Positions 19,634-27,220 of a stretch of 64,000 nt of DNA are shown in pieces. A program made the translations under genes and the position numbers. The DNA is taken from the NCBI RefSeq assembly GCF_026155325.1, contig NZ_JAPFPW010000012.1, positions 1 to 64,000 on the forward strand, written 5' to 3'. Each line of letters opens with the position of its first letter. The stretch's first letter is position 1. The notes beneath the pieces are model-generated. The model saw only the letters and a list, made by a program, of their open reading frames with translations, was not told the origin of the DNA and did no database searches. Source of the stretch: Desulfobotulus pelophilus (GTDB lineage Bacteria > Desulfobacterota > Desulfobacteria > Desulfobacterales > ASO4-4).

Positions 19634-21226
19634 ATGCAGTTAATCACGGAGATTCTCGCTCAGAACGCCCGGAATTTTCCGGACAGTATCGCCCTCGTGG
19701 AACGGGTTCCGGAGACGGAAACCCGCAGCTCCATCACATGGAGTGTTTTTCACCAGGAAAGTCTTCGCCTTTCCAGAGCCCTCCGCATGCGGGGTTATTC
19801 CAGAGGGGAGAAGGTTGTACACCTTATGACCAATTGCCTGGAATGGCTGCCGTATTATATGGGCATTCTGGAATCCGGAGCCTGGGCCGTTCCCTTGAAT
19901 TTCCGGTTTCTTGCGGATAAAATTCTTCGCTGCACGGTTCTTTCCGAAGCCAGAGTACTCATTTTCGGACCGGAGTTTGTGGACAGGGTCCGGGCGGTGA
20001 AGCCCGGTCTGGATGCGGTGGTGGAGCTGTACGTGTTTGCCGGGCCGGAGGAGGATAGGCCCCGCTTTGCCATGCCCATGGCCGATCTTCTGGCAGAAGG
20101 AGACCGGGAAAAGGCCCGTGCCCTTCCGCCCGTAGCTCTGGAGCCCGATGATGAGGCGGCCCTGTACTTTACCTCCGGTACGACGGGGGATCCCAAAGGG
20201 GTGCTCTTAACCCATGGTAATCTGGCCTTTGCCTGTGAGGTGGAGCATCGTCACCACCAGCAGAAGCCCGAGGACGTCTTTCTTTGCATTCCGCCCCTGT
20301 ATCATACGGGTGCCAAGATGCACTGGTTCGGTAATTTTAAGGTGGGTGCGGCTTCCGTATTACTGAAGGGTGTATCTCCCCAATGGATTCTGGAGGCTGT
20401 TTCCGAAGAAAAGGCCAGCATCGTCTGGCTGCTGGTGCCATGGGCCCACGATATTCTCCATGCCGTTGAATCCGGTGAGTTGCGTCTGGAGGATTACGAC
20501 CTTTCCCGATGGCGGCTCATGCACATTGGAGCCCAGCCCGTTCCCCCCAGTCTGGTGAAGCGCTGGAAGAAAATTTTCCCCCATCATCAGTATGACACCA
20601 ATTATGGATTAACCGAAGCCACGGGGCCGGGATGTGTGCATCTGGGGCTGGAGAATACCCACAAGGTCGGTGCCATCGGACAGCCGGGATGGGGTTGGGA
20701 GTGCCGCATTGTGGACCGGAAGATGCAGGAAGTTCCCTTTGGCGAGCCCGGTGAGCTGATTGTGCGGGGGGGCGGCGTGATGCGGGAATATTACGGTAAT
20801 CCCAAGGAAACGCAGAAAAGCATGAAAGAAGGCTGGCTCTGCACCGGTGACATTGCCCGGCAGGATAAGGATGGTTTTTACTGGCTGCTGGACCGCAAAA
20901 AAGATCTGGTCATTACGGGTGGGGAGAACGTGTATCCCGTGGAGGTGGAAAATTACCTGATCCGTCATGAAAAAATTCAGGATGTGGCCATTATCGGTAC
21001 CCCCGATGACCGGCTGGGCGAGCTGGTGACGGCTGTCATTCAGCTCAAGCCCGGTCGGGAGATGGACGAGGAAGAGGTGGCATCCTATTGCCTTGGTATG
21101 CCCCGTTACCGCAGGCCCCGCATTGTTCACTTTGGGGAAGTGCCGAGAAATCCCACCGGTAAAATTGAAAAGCCCGTGCTGCGCAAACGCTATGCGGGGA
21201 TTTATTCCAGTTTCAGGAGGGATTGA
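19634..21226 (+). CDS. AMP-dependent acyl-CoA synthetase (fatty-acid CoA ligase family)
   Basis: A 530-residue member of the ANL adenylation family. The phosphate-binding P-loop reads YFTSGTTGDPKGVLLTH (about 178-194), the A5 motif NYGLTEATG, the A7/A8 region TGDIARQDKDGFYWLLDRKK with DLVITGGENVYPVEVE, and the catalytic lysine lies in NPTGKIEKPVLRKRY. It activates a carboxylic acid to acyl-AMP and then acyl-CoA; the chain length cannot be read from sequence. The start ATG has AAGGAA 13 bases upstream, slightly far. It appears monocistronic, isolated by the dnaK terminator upstream and by a strong hairpin downstream. Confidence 0.88.
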   Translation: MQLITEILAQNARNFPDSIALVERVPETETRSSITWSVFHQESLRLSRALRMRGYSRGEKVVHLMTNCLEWLPYYMGILESGAWAVPLNFRFLADKILRCTVLSEARVLIFGPEFVDRVRAVKPGLDAVVELYVFAGPEEDRPRFAMPMADLLAEGDREKARALPPVALEPDDEAALYFTSGTTGDPKGVLLTHGNLAFACEVEHRHHQQKPEDVFLCIPPLYHTGAKMHWFGNFKVGAASVLLKGVSPQWILEAVSEEKASIVWLLVPWAHDILHAVESGELRLEDYDLSRWRLMHIGAQPVPPSLVKRWKKIFPHHQYDTNYGLTEATGPGCVHLGLENTHKVGAIGQPGWGWECRIVDRKMQEVPFGEPGELIVRGGGVMREYYGNPKETQKSMKEGWLCTGDIARQDKDGFYWLLDRKKDLVITGGENVYPVEVENYLIRHEKIQDVAIIGTPDDRLGELVTAVIQLKPGREMDEEEVASYCLGMPRYRRPRIVHFGEVPRNPTGKIEKPVLRKRYAGIYSSFRRD

Positions 21227-21310
21227 GCAGGAAAAAGACCAGCACAAAGAGGCCGGTGTCTGACTCCGTCAGCCCTCCGTTGAAAATTTTTTTTTTGTTG
21301 CAACCAGAAA

Positions 21311-21338
21311 GCCCTCGCACCGGAACCGGTGCGAGGGC
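21311..21338. terminator. Strong GC-rich hairpin after the acyl-CoA ligase
   Basis: A perfect 13-bp stem, GCCCTCGCACCGG and its complement around a two-base centre, followed by TTTG. The U tract is short, but position and strength suit termination. Confidence 0.55.
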
Positions 21339-21343
21339 TTTGA

Positions 21344-21506
21344 AAAAGGGGTCAGGCCCCTTTTAGTCCGCTTTTCGAAAAAAGGGGTCAGACCCCTTTT
21401 GGTTTTTAGCTTGTGACCCCTTTTAGCTTGGACTGGTGTTTTGTCAATATGGAAAGATGGTCTTTTATATGGTCATTTGGAGTGTAAAAGGGGTACGACC
21501 CCTTTC
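21344..21506. repeat. Cluster of palindromic repeats (core AAAGGGGTCWGACCCCTTT)
   Basis: Copies at 21344-21364 (one mismatch), 21380-21400 (perfect), a half copy at 21413-21424, and a variant at 21486-21506 (GGGGTACGACCCC). All are self-complementary around a single A/T. They belong to the family also found at 22.2-22.6, 33.9 and 39.6 kb. Confidence 0.85.
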
Positions 21507-21520
21507 AGTTACAAAGCAAC

Positions 21521-21558
21521 TTGACACAACAAACCCCTTGTATTACGTATTGTAATAC
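21521..21558 (+). promoter_or_regulatory. Promoter/operator of the toxin-antitoxin pair
   Basis: TTGACA at 21521-21526 is a perfect -35. The inverted repeat GTATTAC/GTAATAC (21540-21546, 21552-21558) covers the expected -10 and abuts the ribosome site GGAGGT at 21559. This is the usual place for an RHH autorepressor to bind. Confidence 0.6.
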
Positions 21559-21570
21559 GGAGGTGGTGAT

Positions 21571-21813
21571 ATGATCACATTAAGACTTGATCCGAACTTA
21601 GAAAAAGAGATTAGTACCGTTGCCAAAAACCTTGGCCTGACAAAATCCGATTTGATACGTAAAAGCGTAATTGAATATCTCGGAAAGATAGAAAATCCTA
21701 ATGCTTGGGAATTGGGCAAAGATTATTTTGGCCGATATTCAAGTGGTATGGAAAATTTGTCGGTAGATCGAAAAATGATTTTAAAAGAAAAGATCCGGGC
21801 AAAAAGAAAATGA
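21571..21813 (+). CDS. Ribbon-helix-helix (CopG-like) antitoxin
   Basis: An 80-residue protein whose N-terminus MITLRLDPNLEKEI followed by LGLTKSDLIRKSVIEYL has the strand-helix-helix pattern of CopG/RHH DNA-binding antitoxins. The basic C-terminal tail (LKEKIRAKRK) would contact the toxin. GGAGGT lies seven bases before the ATG. It overlaps the PIN toxin gene by four bases (ATGA), so the two are translationally coupled. Codon use is AT-rich, unlike the surrounding genes, which fits recent acquisition along with the palindromes. It is predicted to neutralise the toxin and repress its own promoter at the inverted repeat. Confidence 0.82.
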   Translation: MITLRLDPNLEKEISTVAKNLGLTKSDLIRKSVIEYLGKIENPNAWELGKDYFGRYSSGMENLSVDRKMILKEKIRAKRK

Positions 21814-22220
21814 AAAAAATTCTAATAGACTCTGGCCCTTTAATCTCATTATTCGATTCATCCGACAGATATCATCAAGAAACACTTAATTTTATTAAAC
21901 TAAATAAATTTCCCCTTGTTACAACGATAGCTTCCATTACAGAAACACTTCACTTATTAGATTTTAACCGAAATGCCCAGATAGATTTTTTAGAATGGAT
22001 TGGCAGAGGAGGCGTTGAGATCCATGATATCCAAAATAAAGATTTTCACCGATTAAAAGAGCTGACAGAAAAATATCGTGATTTGCCAATGGATTTTGCG
22101 GATTCATGTCTTGTGTATATGGCTGAACAACTCAACATAAATACCATTGCAACTATTGATCGTGATTTTACAGTTTACAGGGTTAAAGGAAGAAAAAAGT
22201 TCGAAATTTTATTTTCTTAG
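21810..22220 (+). CDS. PIN-domain ribonuclease toxin (VapC-like)
   Basis: A 136-residue PIN protein. The conserved acidic residues are visible: Asp in ILIDSGPLISLFD, Glu in ITETLHLLD, Asp in MDFADSCLVYMA, and Asp in ATIDRDFTVYR, so the metal-dependent RNase site looks intact. PIN toxins usually cleave tRNA or rRNA when freed from antitoxin. The frame is open upstream to 21705, but ATG 21810 overlaps the antitoxin stop and begins directly at the first beta strand. Base composition is low in GC, like the antitoxin and unlike neighbours. The target RNA is unknown. Confidence 0.85.
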   Translation: MKKILIDSGPLISLFDSSDRYHQETLNFIKLNKFPLVTTIASITETLHLLDFNRNAQIDFLEWIGRGGVEIHDIQNKDFHRLKELTEKYRDLPMDFADSCLVYMAEQLNINTIATIDRDFTVYRVKGRKKFEILFS

Positions 22221-22224
22221 GTAG

Positions 22225-22259
22225 AAAAGGGGTCAGAGAAAAGGGGTTTGACCCCTTTT
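22225..22259. repeat. Palindromic repeat copies after the toxin gene
   Basis: A half copy (22225-22238) followed by a variant copy (22239-22259, GGGGTTTGACCCC). They lie five bases after the toxin stop codon and directly abut the transposase remnant. Confidence 0.8.
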
Positions 22260-22469
22260 CGTTAGAAGGTGCGGAGACCAGAAGGTGAATGTGGTTGGTC
22301 ATCAGGCACTAGGCATGGATGTCCACACCTCTTTTGACGGCATGTCCGCCCAGCCAGTGGAGGTAGGCGTGCAGTCGTCATCGCTGAAAAAGACAGGATT
22401 CCGGGCAACACCCCGCTGGATCAGATGCAGAGGAACACCGGAAATGTGAATTCTTGGGCGTCTTGGCAT
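22260..22469 (-). pseudogene. Degraded REP-associated (Y1/HUH) transposase remnant
   Basis: From ATG 22469 the minus strand reads MPRRPRIHISGVPLHLIQRG and NPVFFSDDD, the typical N-terminus of IS200-like REP-associated tyrosine transposases (RAYT). After DDD the family reading continues only in another frame, YLHWLGGHAVKRGVDIHA, then a TAG, then CLMTNHIHLLVSAP, which carries the metal-binding His-x-His motif. So there is at least one frameshift and one nonsense change. The sequence stops at a palindrome before the catalytic tyrosine region, leaving about one third of a gene. Palindromes bracket it on both sides, the arrangement expected where a RAYT acts on such repeats. Not functional. Confidence 0.85.
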
Positions 22470-22486
22470 TTTTGTCACCTTTAGAG

Positions 22487-22518
22487 AAAAGGGTCTAGAA
22501 AGGGGTCAGACCCCTTTT
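22487..22518. repeat. Palindromic repeat copy upstream of the transposase remnant
   Basis: A partial unit (22487-22498) and a near-perfect copy (22499-22518) lie 18-50 bases before the remnant's start codon. Confidence 0.85.
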
Positions 22519-22531
22519 GGAAAAAAGCAAA

Positions 22532-22560
22532 GAAAAACCCCCGCCATTTCTGACGAGGGT
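22532..22560 (-). terminator. Terminator of the sigma-54-controlled pilin gene
   Basis: On the minus strand ACCCTCGTC (22560-22552) pairs with GGCGGGGGT (22545-22537), using two G-U pairs, followed by TTTTTC. It lies 22 bases past the pilin stop codon, separated from it by a palindromic repeat. Confidence 0.65.
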
Positions 22561-22562
22561 GT

Positions 22563-22583
22563 AAAAGGGGTCTGACCCCTTTT
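22563..22583. repeat. Palindromic repeat overlapping the pilin stop codon
   Basis: A perfect copy (central T form). Its last two bases are part of the TAA stop codon (22584-22582) of the minus-strand pilin gene. Confidence 0.88.
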
Positions 22584-22980
22584 AGTTTTTAACAAATAAA
22601 ACAATCTCTGTTTTGATTTTATCAGCGTTACTTGCCTGATATGCTGTGAACCACTCAGAAGGGCCACTAGTTAAAGTGATCGTATACGTGCCTTCTGAAC
22701 CAGTTTTTTGTTCGGCTTTATAGTTAAAGTCTCCTACTGTTTGGTCGACAGGAGCGGTAAAATTTGTACTTTTCACAACACTATTTGCGTACAGCATAGA
22801 AACATCAGCCTGAGCCGCAGCTAAAGCACCTTTAACGGCATTGTCTCTTGCCGAATCCTGCATATCAAAATACCTCGGCACGGCCACAGCCGCCAGAATT
22901 CCCAGCAGCACCAGCACGGCAATAATTTCAATCAGGGTGAAGCCTTGCTGATTGTTCATCAATGATTTTCTCTGTTCCAT
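22582..22980 (-). CDS. Type IV pilin-like major subunit (sigma-54 controlled)
   Basis: A 132-residue prepilin with leader MEQRKSLMNNQQG, cleavage before FTLIE (Glu at +5), and the hydrophobic helix IIAVLVLLGILAAVAVPRYF. The rest is a short globular domain (DSARDNAVKGALAAAQADV and onward) with no disulfide cysteine pair. Size and motif resemble MSHA-type or GspG-like subunits. AGGAG lies seven bases before the ATG at 22980. A sigma-54 promoter sits 82 bases upstream, next to a sigma-54 activator gene on the same strand, and the pilus operon begins 1.8 kb away on the other strand. I infer it is the abundant pilin of that machine, but this is not proven. Confidence 0.88.
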   Translation of the reverse strand: MEQRKSLMNNQQGFTLIEIIAVLVLLGILAAVAVPRYFDMQDSARDNAVKGALAAAQADVSMLYANSVVKSTNFTAPVDQTVGDFNYKAEQKTGSEGTYTITLTSGPSEWFTAYQASNADKIKTEIVLFVKN

Positions 22981-23061
22981 GGTTTTTCTCCTAAGGGGTG
23001 TTTTTTGAATCCTATGCCGAAAAAGCTTCCGGCCCTCTTCATATCTGCCCGAAACTTAAAA

Positions 23062-23076
23062 GCACAAACCGTGCCA
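23062..23076 (-). promoter_or_regulatory. Sigma-54 promoter of the pilin gene
   Basis: The minus strand reads TGGCACGGTTTGTGC from 23076 to 23062. Consensus is TGGCACG-N4-TTGC; only one T differs, and the GG and GC are correctly spaced. Transcription would start near 23050, about 70 bases before the pilin ATG. Confidence 0.8.
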
Positions 23077-23129
23077 TAGTTTTTTTCTGTCAATCCCGTA
23101 CATCCGGGGTCTTTCTCCTTTTCCTCTCC

Positions 23130-23165
23130 CTCCAAATTGTGTTGACGCACCTGCAAATTTTGGAG
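23130..23165. promoter_or_regulatory. Candidate upstream activator binding site
   Basis: An inverted repeat with perfect arms CTCCAAA (23130-23136) and TTTGGAG (23159-23165). It lies about 55-90 bases upstream of the -24 element, where sigma-54 activators usually bind. Confidence 0.4.
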
Positions 23166-23197
23166 ATGGGCTGGCTGAAGGCCATGAAAAGGGCTTT

Positions 23198-24529
23198 TTA
23201 GGTCTTCGGGTCATCTTTCTGCAGCGCATATTTTTTCACCCGATGCCACATGCTCCTCGGGTTGATGCCCAGTTTTTCTGCCGCTCTGGCCTGTACCCCG
23301 TTGCTTTCTTTCAGTGCTTCCATGAGGATGCGCTTTTCCATTTCTTTTAAAAAAGCGTCCAGCTGAAAGCTTTTCTCCTGAAAGCGAACGGCCGCTTCCG
23401 CCAGCACGGCTTCGTTGCGGCCGGATTCTCCGGCCGCCATCAGACCGGCGGCCGACAGGTGCTGTGTCAGGATTTTGCCGCCTTCGGAAAAAACCGCAGC
23501 CCCTTCCAGCACATTGAGAAGTTCCCGTACATTGCCGGGCCAGCTACCGGCCACCAGCTGTGCCATGGCTTCTCCGGACACGGCAACGCCGGTGGTCCGG
23601 GTGAAGTCTCTGCAAAAAAAAGGGATGTCCTCCCGTCGTTCCCGGAGAGGGGGCAGCATGAGACGGAAAACATGGAGACGATAAAACAGATCTTCCCGGA
23701 AGCGGCCTTCGGTCACGGCCTTTTCCAGATTCTGATGGGTGGCGGCCACAATCCGAACATCTACCGTTATGTCCTTATCTCCGCCTACGCGCTGGATGGT
23801 TTTTTCCTGCAGCACCCGGAGAAGCTTGCCCTGCAGGGCCATGGGCATGTCACCGATTTCATCCAGAAACAGAGTGCCACCATGGGCCAGTTCAAATTTT
23901 CCTTTGCGCATGCGGTCCGCGCCGGTAAAGGAGCCCTTTTCATGCCCGAACAGTTCGGATTCCAGCAGTCCGTCGGGTATGGAGACGCAGTTGATGCGGA
24001 TGAGGGGGCCTGCACTGCGGCGGCTTCTTTTATGCAGGGCTTCGGCCATTTTTTCTTTGCCCGTGCCGGATTCGCCTGTGATGAGAACGGTGGTGTCTGT
24101 GGGGGCCACCTTTCGCAGGGCTTCAAGGGCTTCCCGTATGGACTGGCTTTCTCCTACTATATCCGGAAAAAGGGTCCGGGCCTCCATGCGGCTCAGGGCA
24201 GAACCCACTTCCCTGAATACTCTCCGGTACCGCTGCATCTCATCTTCATGGCCATTGGGCGGACTGGTTTCCGGGACAAGGGGACGGGTTGCTTCCATGA
24301 AGGTTTCAACGGGTGCGAGGAAAAAACGGGCCATCAGAAATCCGATGATGCCACCGATGAGGGTCATGGCAGAGGCCGGGAAAAAAAGAAAAGGGAGGCC
24401 CAGCCACTGGGTATGGGCAGCGGTTTTGGATGCGGAGTGAAAGCCGGTCAGCACAGACAGCAGTGACAGTCCGGAACAGATAAATGGGATCAGTATGCTG
24501 AGGCCAAAATGGATCTGGATTTTTTTCAT
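23198..24529 (-). CDS. Membrane-anchored sigma-54-dependent activator (PilR/NtrC-type)
   Basis: A 443-residue enhancer-binding protein without a receiver domain. Two N-terminal transmembrane helices (about 8-28 and 43-70, including GLPFLFFPASAMTLIGG) anchor it. The AAA+ domain starts at IVGESQSIREAL and has Walker A GESGTGKEKM, the sigma-54 contact loop GSFTGA (usually GAFTGA; Ser is a tolerated variant), Walker B TLFLDEIGDMP, and RLHVFRLMLPPLRER. The C-terminal Fis-type helix-turn-helix reads AAEKLGINPRSMWHRVKKY. AGGGAG precedes the ATG. The gene directly downstream is a pilin with a sigma-54 promoter, its probable target. The membrane anchor suggests activity is controlled at the envelope. 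Confidence 0.9.
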   Translation of the reverse strand: MKKIQIHFGLSILIPFICSGLSLLSVLTGFHSASKTAAHTQWLGLPFLFFPASAMTLIGGIIGFLMARFFLAPVETFMEATRPLVPETSPPNGHEDEMQRYRRVFREVGSALSRMEARTLFPDIVGESQSIREALEALRKVAPTDTTVLITGESGTGKEKMAEALHKRSRRSAGPLIRINCVSIPDGLLESELFGHEKGSFTGADRMRKGKFELAHGGTLFLDEIGDMPMALQGKLLRVLQEKTIQRVGGDKDITVDVRIVAATHQNLEKAVTEGRFREDLFYRLHVFRLMLPPLRERREDIPFFCRDFTRTTGVAVSGEAMAQLVAGSWPGNVRELLNVLEGAAVFSEGGKILTQHLSAAGLMAAGESGRNEAVLAEAAVRFQEKSFQLDAFLKEMEKRILMEALKESNGVQARAAEKLGINPRSMWHRVKKYALQKDDPKT

Positions 24530-24697
24530 AAGACTCCCTCGCCTTTCTCTGAAGGCGGATCAAAAGCTATCTTCCCACAGATCATGCCATATATCCTCAT
24601 GGGGAGCAAATAAAAGGCCCCTGGTGAATATCCTGGCTGATCAGGGGTGTTCGGCGAGATCGAACCTTGTATGATTTCGGGCATATATCTTTTTTGA

Positions 24698-24726
24698 TTG
24701 ACAGAAATAGGAGGAAATCCTATTAA
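24698..24726 (+). promoter_or_regulatory. Promoter and internal operator of the pilus operon
   Basis: TTGACA (24698-24703), a 17-base spacer and TATTAA (24721-24726). The inverted repeat AATAGGA/TCCTATT (24706-24712, 24718-24724) lies between and overlaps the -10, so a repressor could block it. Confidence 0.55.
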
Positions 24727-24764
24727 GAATATTTACTGCATAACTTTCCGTTGGCAGATATCCT

Positions 24765-24780
24765 GACTCCCTCGGGAGTC
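24765..24780 (+). promoter_or_regulatory. Perfect palindrome in the pilus operon leader
   Basis: GACTCCC (24765-24771), two bases, GGGAGTC (24774-24780). About 35 bases into the predicted transcript; either an RNA hairpin or a protein-binding site. Confidence 0.4.
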
Positions 24781-24833
24781 CCGGGTAAAGACTCTTGCTT
24801 GTCACAGGGTATTGGGTGACTGGTGCTGGCTGG

Positions 24834-26672
24834 ATGAACTTTTTGAATCAGGGAGTGGATGTGACTTCTTTCCGGAATCTGTCGGCAACGGAAAAACTGC
24901 TGGAACGTATCCGTTCGGATGCTGCTGCTCCGTCACCTCTTCGCCGTATTTCTGATCCTATGGAAGGAACCCCGCCCTTTCGCGGAAAAGGTCGGCCCAC
25001 TCTGGGAATCAGTTTTTCCCAAGACGCCATTTATATGGTGGAAGCCTGTCGCGACCGGCGGGGAAAGCTGTTTACCCGTTACAGCCGAACGGAGCTGAGC
25101 GTATCGCCGAATCTTGACGATTCGCAGTTTGGGGGCGTGCTGGAGAAAGCTCTGGCATCGTTTGCGGGTAAGAAAAAAGAGGCCAGAATCTGGGTTCTGA
25201 TGGGCGCTGCGGATGTGGAAGTCCGCTTGCTGAGTTTGGCTCCGGCTACGGATGACGAGCTTTCTGTGGCTGTGTACTGGGGCTTGAAAAAGGAGCTGGG
25301 TCAGGAGCTCCCCAACGATCTGATCTATGACTATGCCCTTGTGGGAAGGCGGATGGACGGAGGGTATCCCCGTCTGGAAGTCGTTACCTGTTTCGCGAAC
25401 AGGAAGGTGCTGGACCCTCTGCGAAATTTGTTTGAAACCCTGGGCTACCCCTTGTCCGGTATTACCGTGGCCAGTTTTGCTCTGGAAAATCTCCTGAGGG
25501 AAGGCCGGGTTGGCAGCAGTGAGGAAAGTTCCTGTTTTCTGTATGTGGGGGACGGCTGGTCCCGCATTGATATCTACTATAAAAACAGACTGCGTTTGAG
25601 CCGGGATATTAAAACGGGGTTTAACAGCCTTGTGGAGGTGATGCAGGAGGAAATGCAGGCCGTGATGCGGGCAGCCGGTGAAATGCTGGAGCCTTCCGCA
25701 GCACTGGTCTCTTCCATTGTGGCCCTTGTGGTGGAGGGCGATGAGGCCCGTTGGCAGATGAACGGCCGGGATTATGCCATCCCGAACAGGCGTGTACGGG
25801 AGCTGAGTAATCCTGTGGTGACACGGCTGGTGCGGCAGGTGGAAAGAACGCTGGAGTATTTTGCCCTCAATTTTAAGGCGGAACCCGTAAGCCAGGTTTT
25901 TCTTACCGGTGAAATGGTACGCAACCCCCGCATGGTGCATGCCCTCAGCCGTTCTTTTGCCCTTCCCGTTAAGGTGCTGAATGTTTTTCAGCCGGAAGAT
26001 TTCAGCGGATTTCTTTCTCCGCCGGATTCTGCGTGGGAGCAGGATCAGATGATTCCTGCTGCAGGTCTGGCCCTTTCTTCCGGTATGACGCCTAACCTGT
26101 ATTGTACCTGGAAAGAAAAACAGCTGGCGCGGCGTAACCGGAGGCTGACAGCGGCCATTTGTCTGGGCGGGCTGCTTGTTTTGGGACTGATGGGCGGTTT
26201 TACAGCGGTGAAAAAAATGCAGACCAAGGCTCAGTTGTTGAGCAATCTCCGAACAGAAGAACAGCTGACCCGCTACAGTACCTCTCTGAATCCGGAAATG
26301 ATCCGGAAACTTCATGAAAAAGTGGAAACGAAGAGGGCTGATGAAGCCCGGCGCGTGGAACGTTATTTCCCTTTGGCCGTGATCGGTGAAGTTCTGCGGA
26401 GAACACCAGAGACTGTGCTGGTGGAGCGGGTGCTGTGGGAGCGAAATGCGACCGGTTCCCGTCAGGAACCCTGCCGTACGGAACTGGAAGGCCGCATTCT
26501 TCTGCAGGAGGGAGGCCCAGCCATGGAAAATATACTGGCAGGCTATGCCCTTGAACTGAGCAGGGCTTCCTTTGTTACGGGAACCAGGATTCGCAGGCAG
26601 ATCCTTCGTGAGAACGGCCGTCTGCTGGCCTTTACCCTTTCCGTTGACTGCCATGGAGACAGAAAACCATGA
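24834..26672 (+). CDS. PilM/PilN-like pilus assembly protein (MshI-like)
   Basis: About 612 residues. The first two thirds resemble PilM, an actin-like inner-membrane partner (TLGISFSQDAIYMVEA, LKKELGQELPNDLIYDYALV, SSCFLYVGDGWSRIDIYY, VFLTGEMVRNPRM). Near residue 450 a helix AAICLGGLLVLGLMGGFTA begins a PilN-like part with periplasmic coiled coil. In MSHA systems MshI similarly bridges the cytosolic and periplasmic assembly platform. The start is uncertain: the frame opens at TTG 24795; ATG 24834, GTG 24855 and GTG 24861 are possible, and only the last has a good purine-rich site. It is the first gene of the operon and overlaps the next by four bases. Confidence 0.8.
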   Translation: MNFLNQGVDVTSFRNLSATEKLLERIRSDAAAPSPLRRISDPMEGTPPFRGKGRPTLGISFSQDAIYMVEACRDRRGKLFTRYSRTELSVSPNLDDSQFGGVLEKALASFAGKKKEARIWVLMGAADVEVRLLSLAPATDDELSVAVYWGLKKELGQELPNDLIYDYALVGRRMDGGYPRLEVVTCFANRKVLDPLRNLFETLGYPLSGITVASFALENLLREGRVGSSEESSCFLYVGDGWSRIDIYYKNRLRLSRDIKTGFNSLVEVMQEEMQAVMRAAGEMLEPSAALVSSIVALVVEGDEARWQMNGRDYAIPNRRVRELSNPVVTRLVRQVERTLEYFALNFKAEPVSQVFLTGEMVRNPRMVHALSRSFALPVKVLNVFQPEDFSGFLSPPDSAWEQDQMIPAAGLALSSGMTPNLYCTWKEKQLARRNRRLTAAICLGGLLVLGLMGGFTAVKKMQTKAQLLSNLRTEEQLTRYSTSLNPEMIRKLHEKVETKRADEARRVERYFPLAVIGEVLRRTPETVLVERVLWERNATGSRQEPCRTELEGRILLQEGGPAMENILAGYALELSRASFVTGTRIRRQILRENGRLLAFTLSVDCHGDRKP

Positions 26673-27220
26673 AAGAAAGCTTTCGGGTCTCCCGGATGAA
26701 TATTGTGCTCCTCTGTGTCATGACCGGTATTGTGCTTTTGTACGGTATATTCGGTACCTATGGGGAGTTCCGTCGTCTGCAGGCAGCCAGAGACGAAGGG
26801 GTGCAGCTTGCCGACCGGCTTCGGGTGCAGGAACTGCTGAATCCGGTTTATACCCAGCTTCTGCGTTCTCTTGATGCAGAGGATGGAACGGAATCACTGA
26901 GACTCCCGGAGTCCCGGCCACTGGGAGAAGATAAGTCACGGGATCTTTTTTCGGTTTTCAGCGGACCTGCCCGGGAAGCGGGGCTGGTACTGGTGAGTCT
27001 TCTGCCGGATACGGATGCCTTTGACCCAAGGTCGGGTCGCCTGTCTCTTACCCTGATACTTTCCGGTGAAGTTCAGAACTTCTACCGTTATCTTCGTGTG
27101 CTTGGGAGTTTGCCTTTTGTGGATCAGTTTCTTTTTCTGGAAATCCGGAGACCGGATGGGAATCTGCAGATGCGTGTGCGCCTCCAGATCCGCATGGTTC
27201 CGCAGGGAGGCCGGGAATGA
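26669..27220 (+). CDS. PilO-like inner-membrane pilus assembly protein (MshJ-like)
   Basis: A 183-residue protein with one N-terminal transmembrane helix (NIVLLCVMTGIVLLYGIFG, about 12-30), a coiled coil, and a C-terminal ferredoxin-like domain (LSLTLILSGEVQNFYRYLRV, PFVDQFLFLEIRR) typical of PilO/GspM. Sequence identity to known families cannot be judged by eye; position between the PilM/N-like and PilP-like genes supports the call. It starts with an ATGA overlap with the gene upstream and shares the same type of overlap with the next gene, so the genes are tightly coupled. It would form the periplasmic alignment complex. Confidence 0.7.
   Translation: MKESFRVSRMNIVLLCVMTGIVLLYGIFGTYGEFRRLQAARDEGVQLADRLRVQELLNPVYTQLLRSLDAEDGTESLRLPESRPLGEDKSRDLFSVFSGPAREAGLVLVSLLPDTDAFDPRSGRLSLTLILSGEVQNFYRYLRVLGSLPFVDQFLFLEIRRPDGNLQMRVRLQIRMVPQGGRE

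Noticed and set aside
24751-24766. Sigma-54 promoter before the pilus operon (TTGGCAGATATCCTGA)
   Set aside because: The -24 half fits, but the required GC at -12 is GA, and a better sigma-70 pair lies upstream.
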